A program made the translations under genes and the position numbers. The notes under the pieces were generated by a model, which searched no databases, was not told where the DNA came from, and was given only the letters and a program-made list of their open reading frames with translations. From Bacteroidales bacterium (lineage in GTDB: Bacteria > Bacteroidota > Bacteroidia > Bacteroidales > F082): a stretch of DNA of 64,000 bases. How positions within the stretch are numbered: position 1 is the stretch's first letter; each line of letters opens with the position of its first letter. Shown piece after piece: positions 34,613-44,577 of this stretch. Location of the stretch: NCBI GenBank assembly GCA_017460915.1, contig JAFUAA010000029.1:1-64000 (forward strand), written 5' to 3'.

Positions 34613-34630
34613 CCTCAAATTTTTAAAGCT

Positions 34631-35194
34631 ATGACAGAAGATTCCCAATTTGTATTAGACGAAGCCACTGAAAGCATGGACAACACCATCAAGCACTTGG
34701 AGCACGAATTCCAAGGCATCAGGGCAGGAAAAGCCAATCCGGCCATGCTGAACGGCGTTATGGTTGAATATTATGGCACAACTGTGCCCATCGAGCAGAC
34801 CGCCAACATTGGCTGCACCGACGCCCGCATGATTGTGGTGCAACCCTTCGACAAGAGCGCGCTCAACAACATCGCCAAGGCCATCATGAACGCTAACTTG
34901 GGCTTCAATCCCATCAACAACGGCGAGATTTTGCGCATCAGCGTGCCCGCTTTGACCGAGGAACGCCGCCGCGACCTCGTGAAGCGCACCAAGAACGCCG
35001 CCGAGGAAGCCAAAGTCGGCATCCGTGGCATCCGCCGCAACGCCAACGACGAAGCCAAGAAACTCGAAAAAGACACCATTTCGGAAGACGAGTCGAAGCT
35101 CCTGCAAGAAGAGATTCAGAAACTCACCGACAAATACATCAAGAAAATCGACGACCTCACCGAGCTGAAGTCGAAAGATATTCTTACCGTGTAA
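34631..35194 (+). CDS. frr: Ribosome recycling factor
   Basis: 187 residues, full length. It splits post-termination ribosomes together with EF-G. Typical segments: IRAGKANPAMLNGVMVEYYG, MIVVQPFDKSAL, RISVPALTEERRRDLVK and the long C-terminal helix of the three-helix bundle. Convergent with ddl; the palindrome at 35219-35248 lies between. Confidence 0.96.
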   Translation: MTEDSQFVLDEATESMDNTIKHLEHEFQGIRAGKANPAMLNGVMVEYYGTTVPIEQTANIGCTDARMIVVQPFDKSALNNIAKAIMNANLGFNPINNGEILRISVPALTEERRRDLVKRTKNAAEEAKVGIRGIRRNANDEAKKLEKDTISEDESKLLQEEIQKLTDKYIKKIDDLTELKSKDILTV

Positions 35195-35218
35195 TCAGGA
35201 TTTAAAAACGAAACAATT

Positions 35219-35248
35219 TGTAGAGACGTAGCGCGCTACGTCTCTACA
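35219..35248. repeat. GTAGAGACG-type palindrome, copy 3
   Basis: A 30-nt perfect palindrome centred on GCGCGC, between the convergent frr and ddl genes, well placed as a bidirectional terminator. Confidence 0.85.
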
Positions 35249-35254
35249 TTTGTT

Positions 35255-36226
35255 TTACAACACGTTTTCAATCGCCATTCCAAACAACCGTTCCAAGGTC
35301 AGGCCGAAGCAACGCGCCTGCGCAGGAATGATGCTCGCCTCCGACATGCCAGGGACGATGTTCGCCTCGATGAAGAACACGCCCTCCTCGCTGACGATGT
35401 AGTCCATACGGACAAAACCCTTGCACTCTAATTTCTCATACAGCATCGCCGTCGTCGCCTTGATTTCCAGCTCGATGTCTTCGTCCACTTGGGCAGGCGT
35501 CACCTCATCGCATTTGCCGGCGGTGTATTTCGCCTCATAGTCGAAAAACTCGTTTTTGCTGCAAATCTCGGTGAGCGGAAAGACCATCATTTTGCCTCGG
35601 TAATTCATGGCGCCACAGCCAAATTCGCGACCGTCGACGAACTTCTCGCACATTACCTGTCCGCCCGCGGCCATGGCCGTCTCGATGGCAGGAGCCAATT
35701 GCTCATCGGTCTTCACCTTGGTCACGCCCACGCTGGAGCCATTGCACGTCGGCTTGACAAACAGCGGCAGTCCCAACTGCTTGATGATTTCGGCTTCATC
35801 GAAAGCGTCACCTTCATTAATCAACACCGATGGCGACACGTTAATCCCATAGGAAGCCACCACGCGCTTGCAGAAATCCTTATGGAAGGTGAGCGCGCAA
35901 GTGGTCAGGCCCGACGAAGTGCACGGGATACCCATCAGCTCCAGATAGCCCGAAAGCGGCCCGTTTTCGCCCGGTTCGCCATGCACGGCATTGAAAGCCA
36001 CGTCGAACTTGATTTTGCGTCCATCGACTTGGATGGAAAAATCGTTCTTGTCGACCTCCACATGGCTGCCATCGTCCAAAAGGCCGTACCAGCCTTTCTT
36101 CGATACTACAACAATATGAGAATCATAAAGTTGCGAATCCAAATTCTTTTTCACCACATGGGCACTTTTGACGGAAATCTCGAATTCTCCTGTATCACCG
36201 CCACAAATAATTGCCACGTTTTTCAT
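35255..36226 (-). CDS. ddl: D-alanine--D-alanine ligase
   Basis: A 323-residue ATP-grasp enzyme that makes the D-Ala-D-Ala dipeptide of peptidoglycan. AIICGGDTGEFEISVKSA at the N-terminus, HGEPGENGPLSGYLE, PLFVKPTCNGSSVGVTKV and the metal-binding EANIVPGMSEASIIP are present. It is transcribed divergently from the PASTA protein gene. Confidence 0.95.
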   Translation of the reverse strand: MKNVAIICGGDTGEFEISVKSAHVVKKNLDSQLYDSHIVVVSKKGWYGLLDDGSHVEVDKNDFSIQVDGRKIKFDVAFNAVHGEPGENGPLSGYLELMGIPCTSSGLTTCALTFHKDFCKRVVASYGINVSPSVLINEGDAFDEAEIIKQLGLPLFVKPTCNGSSVGVTKVKTDEQLAPAIETAMAAGGQVMCEKFVDGREFGCGAMNYRGKMMVFPLTEICSKNEFFDYEAKYTAGKCDEVTPAQVDEDIELEIKATTAMLYEKLECKGFVRMDYIVSEEGVFFIEANIVPGMSEASIIPAQARCFGLTLERLFGMAIENVL

Positions 36227-36320
36227 ATTTTTTGTAATTTTGTCGGTTTAAACTTCATAACAATAAATTCACTCAAAAGTGAGTTGTAAAAAACACGGCT
36301 AAAATAGTAAAAATAGAAAT

Positions 36321-37214
36321 ATGGGACGTTTTCAGTTTCTCAAGGAAAAGAAATTTTATCTCAACCTGGTCATCATATTGGTGTTATGCATCGTTTTGAT
36401 TTGGCTAACATTCAGATTGTTAGACAGATATACGCGACATGACAAAGTTTACACCATGCCTGATTTCATAGGGCAAGACTACCGCGAGGTGAAACGCCAA
36501 CACTCGAAAGACTTCCATTTCATCTTGATTGACAGCGTTTATCCCAAGGGACAACAGCCTGGAAGCATCTATCAGCAGGACCCCTTGCCTGGTTCGAAAA
36601 TCAAGAAAGGGCGCAATGTTTACGCCATCATCGTGGCCGTAACCCCCGAAAAAACCCTCATGCCCAACCTGAAAGGCATTTCGTTGCGTGAGGCCATCGG
36701 TCGCCTCGAATCCAGCGGTTTAGAAGTGGATCACCTTGATTATGTGGATTATACCTACAAGAACAACATCATTGAGCAATACTATCAGGGGCAACCCATC
36801 GCGCAAGGCACCGAACTCGTCAAAGGCAGCCAGATTGTTCTCAAGGTGGGTATTGGGCAAGACAAATCGAGGGTCAAAGTGCCCAACCTCATCGGGAAAC
36901 CTGCCACAGACGTGAAACACCTGCTCAACCTCGCCGGGCTCAATCTCGGCAAAGAAGAATTTGAGGACTCCGACAGCTTGCAATACATGTGCATCAGGCG
37001 CATGAGCCCTGGACCTAGCTCTGGTTCGGTCAATGCCGGCACGTTCATCGACGTGGTCTACCATTCCAGCAAAACCATGGACTTCAAAAAAGACATGAAC
37101 GAGCTCATACATGAAGACTCGTTGGTCAACGTTCCGCAAAAAATTGAAATTGAAATAGATACAATCAAAGAATCCGTAGAAACCACTGACTATGAATATG
37201 AAGATGAATTTTAA
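36321..37214 (+). CDS. PASTA-domain membrane-anchored protein
   Basis: 297 residues. One N-terminal membrane helix (about 13-34, NLVIILVLCIVLIWLTF), then three PASTA repeats (about 45-110, 112-185 and 190-258). Each starts with the MPxxxGxxxxxA-type motif (YTMPDFIGQDYREV, LMPNLKGISLREAIGRLE, KVPNLIGKPATDVKHLL). The C-terminus is acidic. There is no kinase domain. PASTA domains bind muropeptides in kinases and penicillin-binding proteins, so a cell-envelope sensing or scaffolding role is likely. The position between ddl and rluD is a recurring Bacteroidota arrangement. It overlaps the next gene by up to 23 nt. Confidence 0.88.
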   Translation: MGRFQFLKEKKFYLNLVIILVLCIVLIWLTFRLLDRYTRHDKVYTMPDFIGQDYREVKRQHSKDFHFILIDSVYPKGQQPGSIYQQDPLPGSKIKKGRNVYAIIVAVTPEKTLMPNLKGISLREAIGRLESSGLEVDHLDYVDYTYKNNIIEQYYQGQPIAQGTELVKGSQIVLKVGIGQDKSRVKVPNLIGKPATDVKHLLNLAGLNLGKEEFEDSDSLQYMCIRRMSPGPSSGSVNAGTFIDVVYHSSKTMDFKKDMNELIHEDSLVNVPQKIEIEIDTIKESVETTDYEYEDEF

Positions 37215-39300
37215 GGCTTTAGCCTTGGTTTTGGCTCTTGGCCTCATCGCCAGCCAAGCCACGGCACAAGAAATATTGACCCCATTCAGCACAGGCACCG
37301 AAAAAGCACCCACGAGAAGCCGCGCCGCCGAAGCTCGCTTCCTGCCTTTCTTCGACGACTTCAGCCACAGCTCGCTTTATCCCGATTCGACGAAATGGAC
37401 CGACAACAATGCCATGGTGAATGACGGTTTTCCGCTGTGTCCGCCCAACCGCAACGGCGTCACTCTCGACGTGCTTGACGCCAACGGCCGTGTTTACGAC
37501 TACGCCATCAGCAATGCCTTTATCGCGGAATACCTGACTTCGGTACGCATCCGTCTCGACTCCATCATGGAACCCGAGCCTCGAGCCCTCACCCCTGCCG
37601 ATTCGGTGTATTTGAGCTTCTATTACCAACCCCAAGGCAATGGCAACGCGCCCGAACCGCAGGACTCGTTGGTGCTGCAATTCGGCACCACCACCGAACA
37701 TCAGGAATTCCTTTATCTTGATTACCAAAATTATAGCATTGCCGAAATCTTTGCACACATGCAGGTCGACACGCTGTTTCCAGGCGACACGGTGTGGGCC
37801 TTCGAAGGCTGCACGCCGGGTCTTTTCGCCCTTATCACCGACACGTTGACCCAGATGACCCAAGGCCAGATGGCCGTGCCCTGCGACTCGGTCTTCACCA
37901 CTGTGGCCGACACCACCTGGTACCACATTTGGAGCGTGTCTGGCCAAACTTTGGAAGCCTTCATGAACGAAAACGACGGCCAGTATTTCAAGCAGGTGAT
38001 GATTCCCATCCGCGACTTGAAGTTCTTCCGCGACGATTTTTATTTCCGCTTCTACAACTACGCCAGCATCGTCGGCTCGTCGCTGCCCAGCAACCGGAGC
38101 AACGAGGACAACTGGAACATCGACTTCGTTTACCTGAACATCAACCGCACCATCCACGACACCGACTATCCCATGCTGACTTTCTCGGGACAACGGCCTT
38201 CGTTCTTCAACCGTTACCAAGCCATCCCCTACCGCCAATATCGCGTCAATCCCAATTCCGCCTTGCGCGAGAATCTGGAACTCGACATCGCCAACCTCGA
38301 TGGCGTCGACCACGAGGCGCACTATTATTATAAGGTGCAACAAATTGGCGGCAATCAGCACTACGAGCGTCGTTTAGAGGCCGAGATTATCCATCCCTAC
38401 AAGCTGTCGGGCTACCTGCAATGCCCCGATTACGGCGAGTCGCCAGCCTGCCCATATGTAGGCGAGCTATTCGGCCTCGATATGTGGCGCGACTCCGTGT
38501 CCTACCAAGTCAGCCACTACATCTACGATTCGGCCTGCATTCCGCCTCTGATGGATTCGATGGTTTACCGCATGGGCATGTACAATTATTACGCTTATGA
38601 CGACGGCATCCCTGAACTCGGTTTCGGCGTGCGGCCTGCCGGTGGCAAGTTCGCCGTCCGTTTCGACGTGGCCGACTACGACACCATCCAAGGCGTGCAA
38701 CTGCTCTTCAACCACACGCTCAACGACGCCAACAACAAGTATTTTGACATCGTGGTCTGGAGAGACGAAAACGGCAAGCCAGGCGAGGAAATCTACCGCC
38801 TTGCCAACCAACGCCCCCAATGGCAAAAGCAGCCTTTCCGCTTCACCTATTATAAGTTTGACCGCACCGTGGTGACCGCCAACACCTTCTACATGGGCAT
38901 TGAGCAACGCAGCGACGACCTCATCAACATCGGTTTCGATGCCTCCAACGACAACCGCCAGTACAACTTCATCAACACCAACGGCTCGTGGCAACCCAGC
39001 AGCAAAAAAGGCACACTGATGATTCGTCCCGTCGTGGGTGCATCATATTACATCGGTGTTGAGGAACAAGCCCACGAAAGCCTTACGCTTTATCCCAATC
39101 CCGTCAGGGCCTCCTTGCACTTGGAAGGCGACTTTGGCAAGAGCCTAATCAGCATCTACGACCTTACCGGACGTAAAGTGTATCAGAGCGAATACCAAAA
39201 CGAAATAGCGCTGTCACACCTTGGCAACGGATTGTATTTCCTCAGCATCACCACCGCGGAAGGCCAGATTATCAACCAGAAATTCATCATCGAGAAATGA
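37192..39300 (+). CDS. Secreted protein with type IX sorting domain
   Basis: Up to 702 residues. Three close ATG codons (37192, 37198, 37204) precede the signal peptide (FKALALVLALGLIASQATAQ). The body has beta-sandwich-like stretches (FLPFFDDFSHSSLYPDSTKW; FAVRFDVADYDTIQGVQLLF) typical of large Bacteroidota surface proteins of unknown function. The last 80 residues form a T9SS type A sorting domain (LTLYPNPVRASL, ISIYDLTGRKVY, NGLYFLSI, QKFIIEK). It should cross the outer membrane through the Por machinery. It is coupled to its neighbours: overlap with the PASTA gene and ATGA overlap with rluD. Confidence 0.85.
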   Translation: MNMKMNFKALALVLALGLIASQATAQEILTPFSTGTEKAPTRSRAAEARFLPFFDDFSHSSLYPDSTKWTDNNAMVNDGFPLCPPNRNGVTLDVLDANGRVYDYAISNAFIAEYLTSVRIRLDSIMEPEPRALTPADSVYLSFYYQPQGNGNAPEPQDSLVLQFGTTTEHQEFLYLDYQNYSIAEIFAHMQVDTLFPGDTVWAFEGCTPGLFALITDTLTQMTQGQMAVPCDSVFTTVADTTWYHIWSVSGQTLEAFMNENDGQYFKQVMIPIRDLKFFRDDFYFRFYNYASIVGSSLPSNRSNEDNWNIDFVYLNINRTIHDTDYPMLTFSGQRPSFFNRYQAIPYRQYRVNPNSALRENLELDIANLDGVDHEAHYYYKVQQIGGNQHYERRLEAEIIHPYKLSGYLQCPDYGESPACPYVGELFGLDMWRDSVSYQVSHYIYDSACIPPLMDSMVYRMGMYNYYAYDDGIPELGFGVRPAGGKFAVRFDVADYDTIQGVQLLFNHTLNDANNKYFDIVVWRDENGKPGEEIYRLANQRPQWQKQPFRFTYYKFDRTVVTANTFYMGIEQRSDDLINIGFDASNDNRQYNFINTNGSWQPSSKKGTLMIRPVVGASYYIGVEEQAHESLTLYPNPVRASLHLEGDFGKSLISIYDLTGRKVYQSEYQNEIALSHLGNGLYFLSITTAEGQIINQKFIIEK

Positions 39301-40355
39301 ACGACGAGCTCAACGAAACCTTAGACACTGAACTGGCCGAAGAAGGCAACGAACTCTTCGAACACATCCGTTTTGTGGTCGACCAAGGGCAACAGGTGGA
39401 ACGCATCGACCTCTTCCTGACCAACCACATCTCCAACATCTCGCGCAACCGAGTGCAAAACGCGGCCAAGGCAGGCAACATCCTGGTCAACGACAAGCCG
39501 GTGAAGCAAAACTACAAGGTGAGGCCCAACGACGTGATTTCCATCGTATTCACCTATCCGCCTCGCGACACCGACATCAAGCCGCAGTACATCCCATTAG
39601 ACATCGTCTACGAAGACAAAGACGTGATTGTCATCAACAAGCAGGCTGGATTGGTGGTTCACCCTGGCCACGGCAACTTCGAAGGCACGTTGTTGCATGG
39701 TTTGGCCTATCATTTCGAACACACCCAGCAAAACATCGAGAACAGGTTTGGCTACCTCGTTCATCGCATCGACAAAGACACCACCGGCCTGATGATTGTG
39801 GCCAAAAACGAAACGGCACAAGCCGTGCTGGCCCATCAGTTTTTCGAACATACCATTCACCGCCGTTATAACGCCCTGGTTTGGGGCGATTTCGACGAAA
39901 ACGAAGGCACCATTGTGGGCAACATCGGACGCAGCAACGGCGACCGCCGCAAAATGACCGTCTATCCTTTAGGCGAACATGGCAAGGAGGCCATCACACA
40001 CTGGAAGGTCTTGGAACGATTTGGCTATGTGACGCTGAACGAATACCGATTGGAGACGGGTCGCACCCACCAAATCCGCGTCCACTCACAATTCATCGGG
40101 CATCCATTGTTCAACGACGCCATGTATGGCGGCGACGTCATTCTGAAAGGCACCACTTTCACGAAATACAGGCAATTCATCGACAACTGCTTCAAAATCA
40201 TGCCACGCCATGCCTTGCATGCCAAGGAACTGGGCTTTGTGCATCCCACCACGGGCGAACAGATGATGTTCACCTCCGAGCTGCCTGCTGACATGACGCA
40301 GGTGCTGGAAAAATGGCGCACCTATCTGAAGGCGAAAAATCTGTTTGAGGAATAA
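39297..40355 (+). CDS. rluD: Ribosomal large-subunit pseudouridine synthase, RluD type
   Basis: 352 residues. S4 RNA-binding domain at about 35-95 (RIDLFLTNHISNISRNRVQN), catalytic domain with HRIDKDTTGL at 156-165 where Asp159 is the nucleophile, and RTHQIRVHSQFIGHP. It isomerises uridines in 23S rRNA helix 69 or similar sites. The RluC/RluD distinction by eye is not certain. The first codons overlap the stop of the upstream gene (ATGA), indicating translational coupling. Confidence 0.9.
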   Translation: MNDELNETLDTELAEEGNELFEHIRFVVDQGQQVERIDLFLTNHISNISRNRVQNAAKAGNILVNDKPVKQNYKVRPNDVISIVFTYPPRDTDIKPQYIPLDIVYEDKDVIVINKQAGLVVHPGHGNFEGTLLHGLAYHFEHTQQNIENRFGYLVHRIDKDTTGLMIVAKNETAQAVLAHQFFEHTIHRRYNALVWGDFDENEGTIVGNIGRSNGDRRKMTVYPLGEHGKEAITHWKVLERFGYVTLNEYRLETGRTHQIRVHSQFIGHPLFNDAMYGGDVILKGTTFTKYRQFIDNCFKIMPRHALHAKELGFVHPTTGEQMMFTSELPADMTQVLEKWRTYLKAKNLFEE

Positions 40356-40487
40356 TTTAGATTCCCTTCGGGGAATGGCAAGCGATAGTCAGGGCGTTTT
40401 GCGGAGGCAAACAACGATCCAAACCCTGTAACTGTATCAGCCGCTTGACAACAACACACCAACTCCATTCCCCGCAGGGGTACCCAT
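40356..40487. other. Convergent intergenic region with short hairpins
   Basis: GATTCCC/GGGGAAT near 40361-40376 and CATTCCCC/GGGG near 40473-40490 flank the region between rluD and the MerR-type gene. They may act as terminators. Nothing else is seen. Confidence 0.4.
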
Positions 40488-40838
40488 TTATCGTTTCTGC
40501 CTTTCGGCCAGAGCCTTATCCAAATCAAGGAGAAAATGACGGGTCTTGTCGAGCGTCTCCAAAAGGATGATGCGTTCCTCGTAGTCGCTGAAGCGCTCCT
40601 TAAGGGCTTGTTTGGCACCAGCCAGAGTGTAGCCTTTCACCTTGAGCAACTGATAGATGACGTGCACGTAACGCACATCCCGCTCGGTGAAGAGGCGGTT
40701 GCCTTTCTTGTTTTTGCGAGGACGCAGCACATCAAACTCCTTTTCCCAATAGCGAATCATCGAAGTGTTGACATTGAACATGCCAGCCACCTCACCGATT
40801 GAATAATAATACTTTCCTGTGGTCTTGGTTTCTTCCAT
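40488..40838 (-). CDS. MerR-family transcriptional regulator
   Basis: 116 residues. N-terminal winged helix-turn-helix (YYSIGEVAGMFNVNTSMIRY, WEKEFDVLRPRKNKKGNRLF, then TERDVRYV) and a C-terminal coiled coil for dimerisation. No Cys-based metal site is visible, so it is not a classic metal sensor. It starts 3 nt after the M23 peptidase gene on the same strand, so the two are surely co-transcribed. The order alaS, M23 peptidase, MerR-type gene recurs in Bacteroidota. Confidence 0.88.
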   Translation of the reverse strand: MEETKTTGKYYYSIGEVAGMFNVNTSMIRYWEKEFDVLRPRKNKKGNRLFTERDVRYVHVIYQLLKVKGYTLAGAKQALKERFSDYEERIILLETLDKTRHFLLDLDKALAERQKR

Positions 40839-40840
40839 GA

Positions 40841-41815
40841 TTAATCCATTGTTTGGGTTGGTAAGGTTGATTGTTTGAGGATTTGGTCGTATTCATCTGG
40901 TGTCAAATCGCTGTAAAAGAAGTTGATAGGATCTATCTGGACATCGTTTTTCAGCACCTCGTAATGCAGGTGGACACCCGTAGCCTTGCCTGTACTGCCG
41001 ATGTACCCAATGACCTGACCGCGTTTCACCTTCTGCCCCTTCCTGACCGCAGGTTTCTGAAGATGAGCATAGCGCGTCTTGTAACCATAGCCATGGTCGA
41101 TGATCACCATGTTGCCATACCCCCACGCATTCTTCTCCACATCAAACACCACACCATCACCCGTGGCATAAGCTTCGGTTCCCAAAGTGGACGAGAAATC
41201 CATTCCGCTATGGAACTTCTCGATCTTGTAAATCGGGTCAGGGCGATGGCCGAAATACGAGGAAATGTACTTGATTTCGGTCTCCTTCAAAGGAAAAATG
41301 GCAGGAATGTGCGCCAGCATGTCCGACTTGTTGCGAGCCAAAGCGAACAAGGTATCGTAAGAAATGGATTGGTTATAGAGCTGACTTGCTATGATATCCA
41401 ACTTACGCCTTGCATTTACCACTTGACCTGAGTTCATGTATCCAAACAAGTCGGCATAACGGTCGGCATCCGAGAAGCCCGACTTGCGCACCGAGCTTGG
41501 AATCGGGTCGGCCTCAAACATCACGCGATACAAGTCGTTGTCACGTTGCTCCAAATCGGAGACCAGCAACTCCATTTGATTGAGCCGGTCGTCCAGAATC
41601 TCATATTGCAGCTTCATATACTCGAGCTCGCGCGTCTGGCTCTTCTCCTTCGGCGACTTGAAGAAGGTGAAAAGAAGGACAGCGAACACAAAAGCAATGC
41701 CCAACACCGCGAGGAAAATGAGAATGAAACGCAAGACTTTCTTCGACCTCGACATCTCGAGAACCTCGAAATTCTGCGTCAACTGGTTGAATATGTAGTG
41801 TTTCTGTCTCGCCAT
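40841..41815 (-). CDS. M23-family (LytM-type) peptidase, membrane anchored
   Basis: 324 residues from the ATG at 41815; the longer frame would need a TTG start. One N-terminal membrane helix (about 29-51, FILIFLAVLGIAFVFAVLLF), a coiled coil (about 60-95), then the M23 domain with zinc ligands in FHSGMDFSS and the HLHYEV motif, preceded by GYGNMVIIDHGYGYKTRYAH. All ligands are kept, so it should hydrolyse peptidoglycan cross-links or activate other hydrolases in the periplasm. Confidence 0.9.
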   Translation of the reverse strand: MARQKHYIFNQLTQNFEVLEMSRSKKVLRFILIFLAVLGIAFVFAVLLFTFFKSPKEKSQTRELEYMKLQYEILDDRLNQMELLVSDLEQRDNDLYRVMFEADPIPSSVRKSGFSDADRYADLFGYMNSGQVVNARRKLDIIASQLYNQSISYDTLFALARNKSDMLAHIPAIFPLKETEIKYISSYFGHRPDPIYKIEKFHSGMDFSSTLGTEAYATGDGVVFDVEKNAWGYGNMVIIDHGYGYKTRYAHLQKPAVRKGQKVKRGQVIGYIGSTGKATGVHLHYEVLKNDVQIDPINFFYSDLTPDEYDQILKQSTLPTQTMD

Positions 41816-41885
41816 GATTTCAAACAAATTAGCCTAAATAACGGGCTGATTTCATTTATAGTGCGCAAAAATAGAATTTTTGGCG

Positions 41886-41894
41886 TAAATTTGC
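41886..41894 (+). promoter_or_regulatory. -7 promoter box of alaS
   Basis: TAAATTTGC, 50 nt before the alaS ATG. A divergent TATTTTTGC on the minus strand at 41865-41873 serves the M23 peptidase gene. Confidence 0.6.
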
Positions 41895-41943
41895 ACGATT
41901 TTTTGAAGCTTTTTTTGAAGTAAAACAATACAACTCTTTATCA

Positions 41944-44553
41944 ATGAACGCTTACGAGATTAGAAATAGCTTTTTGGACTTCTTCCGCTCCAAAGGGCAT
42001 GAGATTGTGCCTTCGGCACCCATCGTCGTCAAGAACGACCCAACCCTGATGTTCACCAACGCCGGCATGAACCAGTTCAAGGACATCTTCCTCGGTAACC
42101 AACCCGCCAAGTGGAACCGCGCCGCCGACACGCAGAAATGCCTGCGCGTTTCGGGCAAACACAATGATTTGGAGGAAGTCGGACACGACACCTACCACCA
42201 CACCATGTTCGAGATGCTGGGCAACTGGTCGTTTGGCGACTATTTCAAGAAGGAAGCTATCGCCTACGCTTGGGAATACCTCACCGAAGTGGTGAAAATC
42301 GACAAGGACAGACTCTACGTGACCGTTTTTGGTGGCGACGAGAAGGATGGCCAAGCCGCTGACATGGAGGCTTATAACTATTGGAAGGAGCATGTCAGCG
42401 AAGACCGCATCATCTACGGCAACAAGAAGGACAATTTCTGGGAAATGGGCGAGACGGGTCCCTGCGGCCCCTGCTCCGAAATCCACATCGACTTGCGCGA
42501 CAACGAGGCAAGAAAGCAAATCGCCGGCCGCGAGCTCGTCAACAAAGATGACCCGCAAGTGATTGAAATTTGGAACCTCGTCTTCATGCAATACAACCGT
42601 ATGGCCAACGGCCAGTTGGTGGAACTGCCCGCCAAGCACGTCGACACGGGCATGGGCTTCGAACGCTTGGTGCGCGTGCTGCAAGGCAAGACCTCCAACT
42701 ACGACACCGACGTCTTCCAACCCTTGATTCAGGAACTTGCAAAGATGTCGGGCATAGCCTACGGCCAGGCTGAGAAGACTGACGTTGCCATGCGTGTCGT
42801 CGCCGACCATTTGAGAGCCGTCAGCTTCGCCATCGCCGACGGACAACTGCCCTCCAACAATGGCGCAGGTTATGTCATCCGTCGCGTGCTGCGTCGTGCC
42901 GTGCGCTATGGCTTCACCTTCCTCGGCTTCGAGGAGCCGTTTGTTTACCAACTCTTGCCGATTCTCGTCGGCCAGATGGAGCACAACTATCCGGAAATCA
43001 AGTTGCAACAGGAGTTGGTCGGCAAGGTCATCCGTGAGGAGGAAGCCTCGTTCCTGCGCACTTTGGCCCAAGGCATCAAGCGTTTTGAGGGCTATGTGGA
43101 GCAACACCAAGGCCAAGACATCGACGGCAACTTCGCCTTCGAGCTGTTCGACACCTTCGGTTTCCCCATCGACCTTACGCAACTGATGGCCAACGAGAAA
43201 GGCATCAACGTGGACATGGACGGCTTCAAGGCCAACCTCGAAGAGCAGAAAAACCGCTCGCGCAAGGCCGCCGAGAAAGCCAACGGCGACTGGGTGGTGG
43301 TGAACGAAGGTGAGGAACCGACTGAATTTGTGGGTTATACCGACATGACTTGCAAGAGTCACATTCTGCGCTATCGCGAAGTTACGGCCAAGAAAAAGAC
43401 CCACTTCGAAATCGTGTTGGATAAGACGCCTTTCTACGCCGAAATGGGCGGCGAGGTGGGCGATACCGGCACCTTGACTTCTGAAAACGAGACGATTAAG
43501 ATATTGAACACGGTAAAGGAAAACAATCTGGTGATTCACATCACCGAGCAGTTGCCGCAAACGCCCGAGGCTGTTTTCACTGCCACCATCGACGTGGAAC
43601 GCCGTCGGCGCATCGCCAACAACCACAGCGCGACCCACCTGATGCACGCCGCTTTGCGACAAGTCTTGGGTTCGCATGTCGAACAAAAGGGCTCATTGGT
43701 CGATGACCAGCGTTTGCGTTTCGACTTCAGCCACTTCGCCAAGATGACGCCCGAGGAAATCCGCCATGTGGAAAAACTCGTCAACCAGAAAATCCGCGAG
43801 AACATCCCCAACGTGACCTACGCCGAAATCCCGATTGACGAGGCCAAGGCCCTGGGCGCCACGGCTTTGTTCGGCGAGAAATACGGCGACAAGGTGCGCG
43901 TGGTCGTCTTCGACAAGGACTATTCGATGGAACTCTGCGGCGGTTGCCACACTTCCGCCACGGGCAACATCGGCATGTTCAAGATCGTCAGCGAGGGAGC
44001 CATTGCTGCGGGCATTCGCCGCATCGAGGCCATCACGGGCGAGGTCGTGGAGCAATACCTTGACGAACAGTTGGATCTTATCGGTCGCCTGCGCGAAAGC
44101 GTCAAGTCGCCCGACTTGGTAAAAGCCGTCACCTCGTTGAACGAGCAGAACTCTGCTTTGAAGAAAGAAGTGAATCACCTGATGCAAGAGAAAGCCCAAG
44201 CCATGGCCGAACGCCTCCACGAAAAGGCCACTGACCACGAAGGCTACAAACTCATCATGGACAACCTGCCCTGCTCCGGCGACCAACTCCGAAACATTGC
44301 CCTGATGCTCAAGCAGATGAACGAGAGCACCATCGCCATTTTGGGCTCCGTTAGCGAGGGCAAGCCTGCACTCTGCCTACTGCTGCCCGAAAGCTTCGCC
44401 GACACCAAAGGCCTTGATGCCACCAAACTCATACGTGAGGTAGCCAAGGAAATCCAAGGCGGTGGCGGCGGACAGAAGACCCTCTGTGTGGCCGGTGGCC
44501 GCAACACCGATGGTCTGCCGAAGGCGATGCAGCTGCTGAAGGAAAGGATTTAA
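41944..44553 (+). CDS. alaS: Alanine--tRNA ligase
   Basis: An 869-residue class II synthetase. Aminoacylation core (about 1-250; FRSKGHEIVPSAPIV, TNAGMNQFKD, KCLRVSGKHNDLEEVG), tRNA-recognition region, editing domain with the zinc site HSATHLMHAALR and CGGCHTSATG, and a C-terminal DHHA1 domain ending GGGGGQKTLCVAGG. Full length. A hairpin terminator follows at 44578-44602. Confidence 0.97.
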   Translation: MNAYEIRNSFLDFFRSKGHEIVPSAPIVVKNDPTLMFTNAGMNQFKDIFLGNQPAKWNRAADTQKCLRVSGKHNDLEEVGHDTYHHTMFEMLGNWSFGDYFKKEAIAYAWEYLTEVVKIDKDRLYVTVFGGDEKDGQAADMEAYNYWKEHVSEDRIIYGNKKDNFWEMGETGPCGPCSEIHIDLRDNEARKQIAGRELVNKDDPQVIEIWNLVFMQYNRMANGQLVELPAKHVDTGMGFERLVRVLQGKTSNYDTDVFQPLIQELAKMSGIAYGQAEKTDVAMRVVADHLRAVSFAIADGQLPSNNGAGYVIRRVLRRAVRYGFTFLGFEEPFVYQLLPILVGQMEHNYPEIKLQQELVGKVIREEEASFLRTLAQGIKRFEGYVEQHQGQDIDGNFAFELFDTFGFPIDLTQLMANEKGINVDMDGFKANLEEQKNRSRKAAEKANGDWVVVNEGEEPTEFVGYTDMTCKSHILRYREVTAKKKTHFEIVLDKTPFYAEMGGEVGDTGTLTSENETIKILNTVKENNLVIHITEQLPQTPEAVFTATIDVERRRRIANNHSATHLMHAALRQVLGSHVEQKGSLVDDQRLRFDFSHFAKMTPEEIRHVEKLVNQKIRENIPNVTYAEIPIDEAKALGATALFGEKYGDKVRVVVFDKDYSMELCGGCHTSATGNIGMFKIVSEGAIAAGIRRIEAITGEVVEQYLDEQLDLIGRLRESVKSPDLVKAVTSLNEQNSALKKEVNHLMQEKAQAMAERLHEKATDHEGYKLIMDNLPCSGDQLRNIALMLKQMNESTIAILGSVSEGKPALCLLLPESFADTKGLDATKLIREVAKEIQGGGGGQKTLCVAGGRNTDGLPKAMQLLKERI

Positions 44554-44577
44554 GGAAACAATCTTTCATAAAACATT

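Noticed and set aside
41941..43686. A 581-codon minus-strand frame opposite alaS
   Set aside because: Shadow of the GC-rich third positions of alaS; no signal, motif or ribosome site, and alaS is certain.
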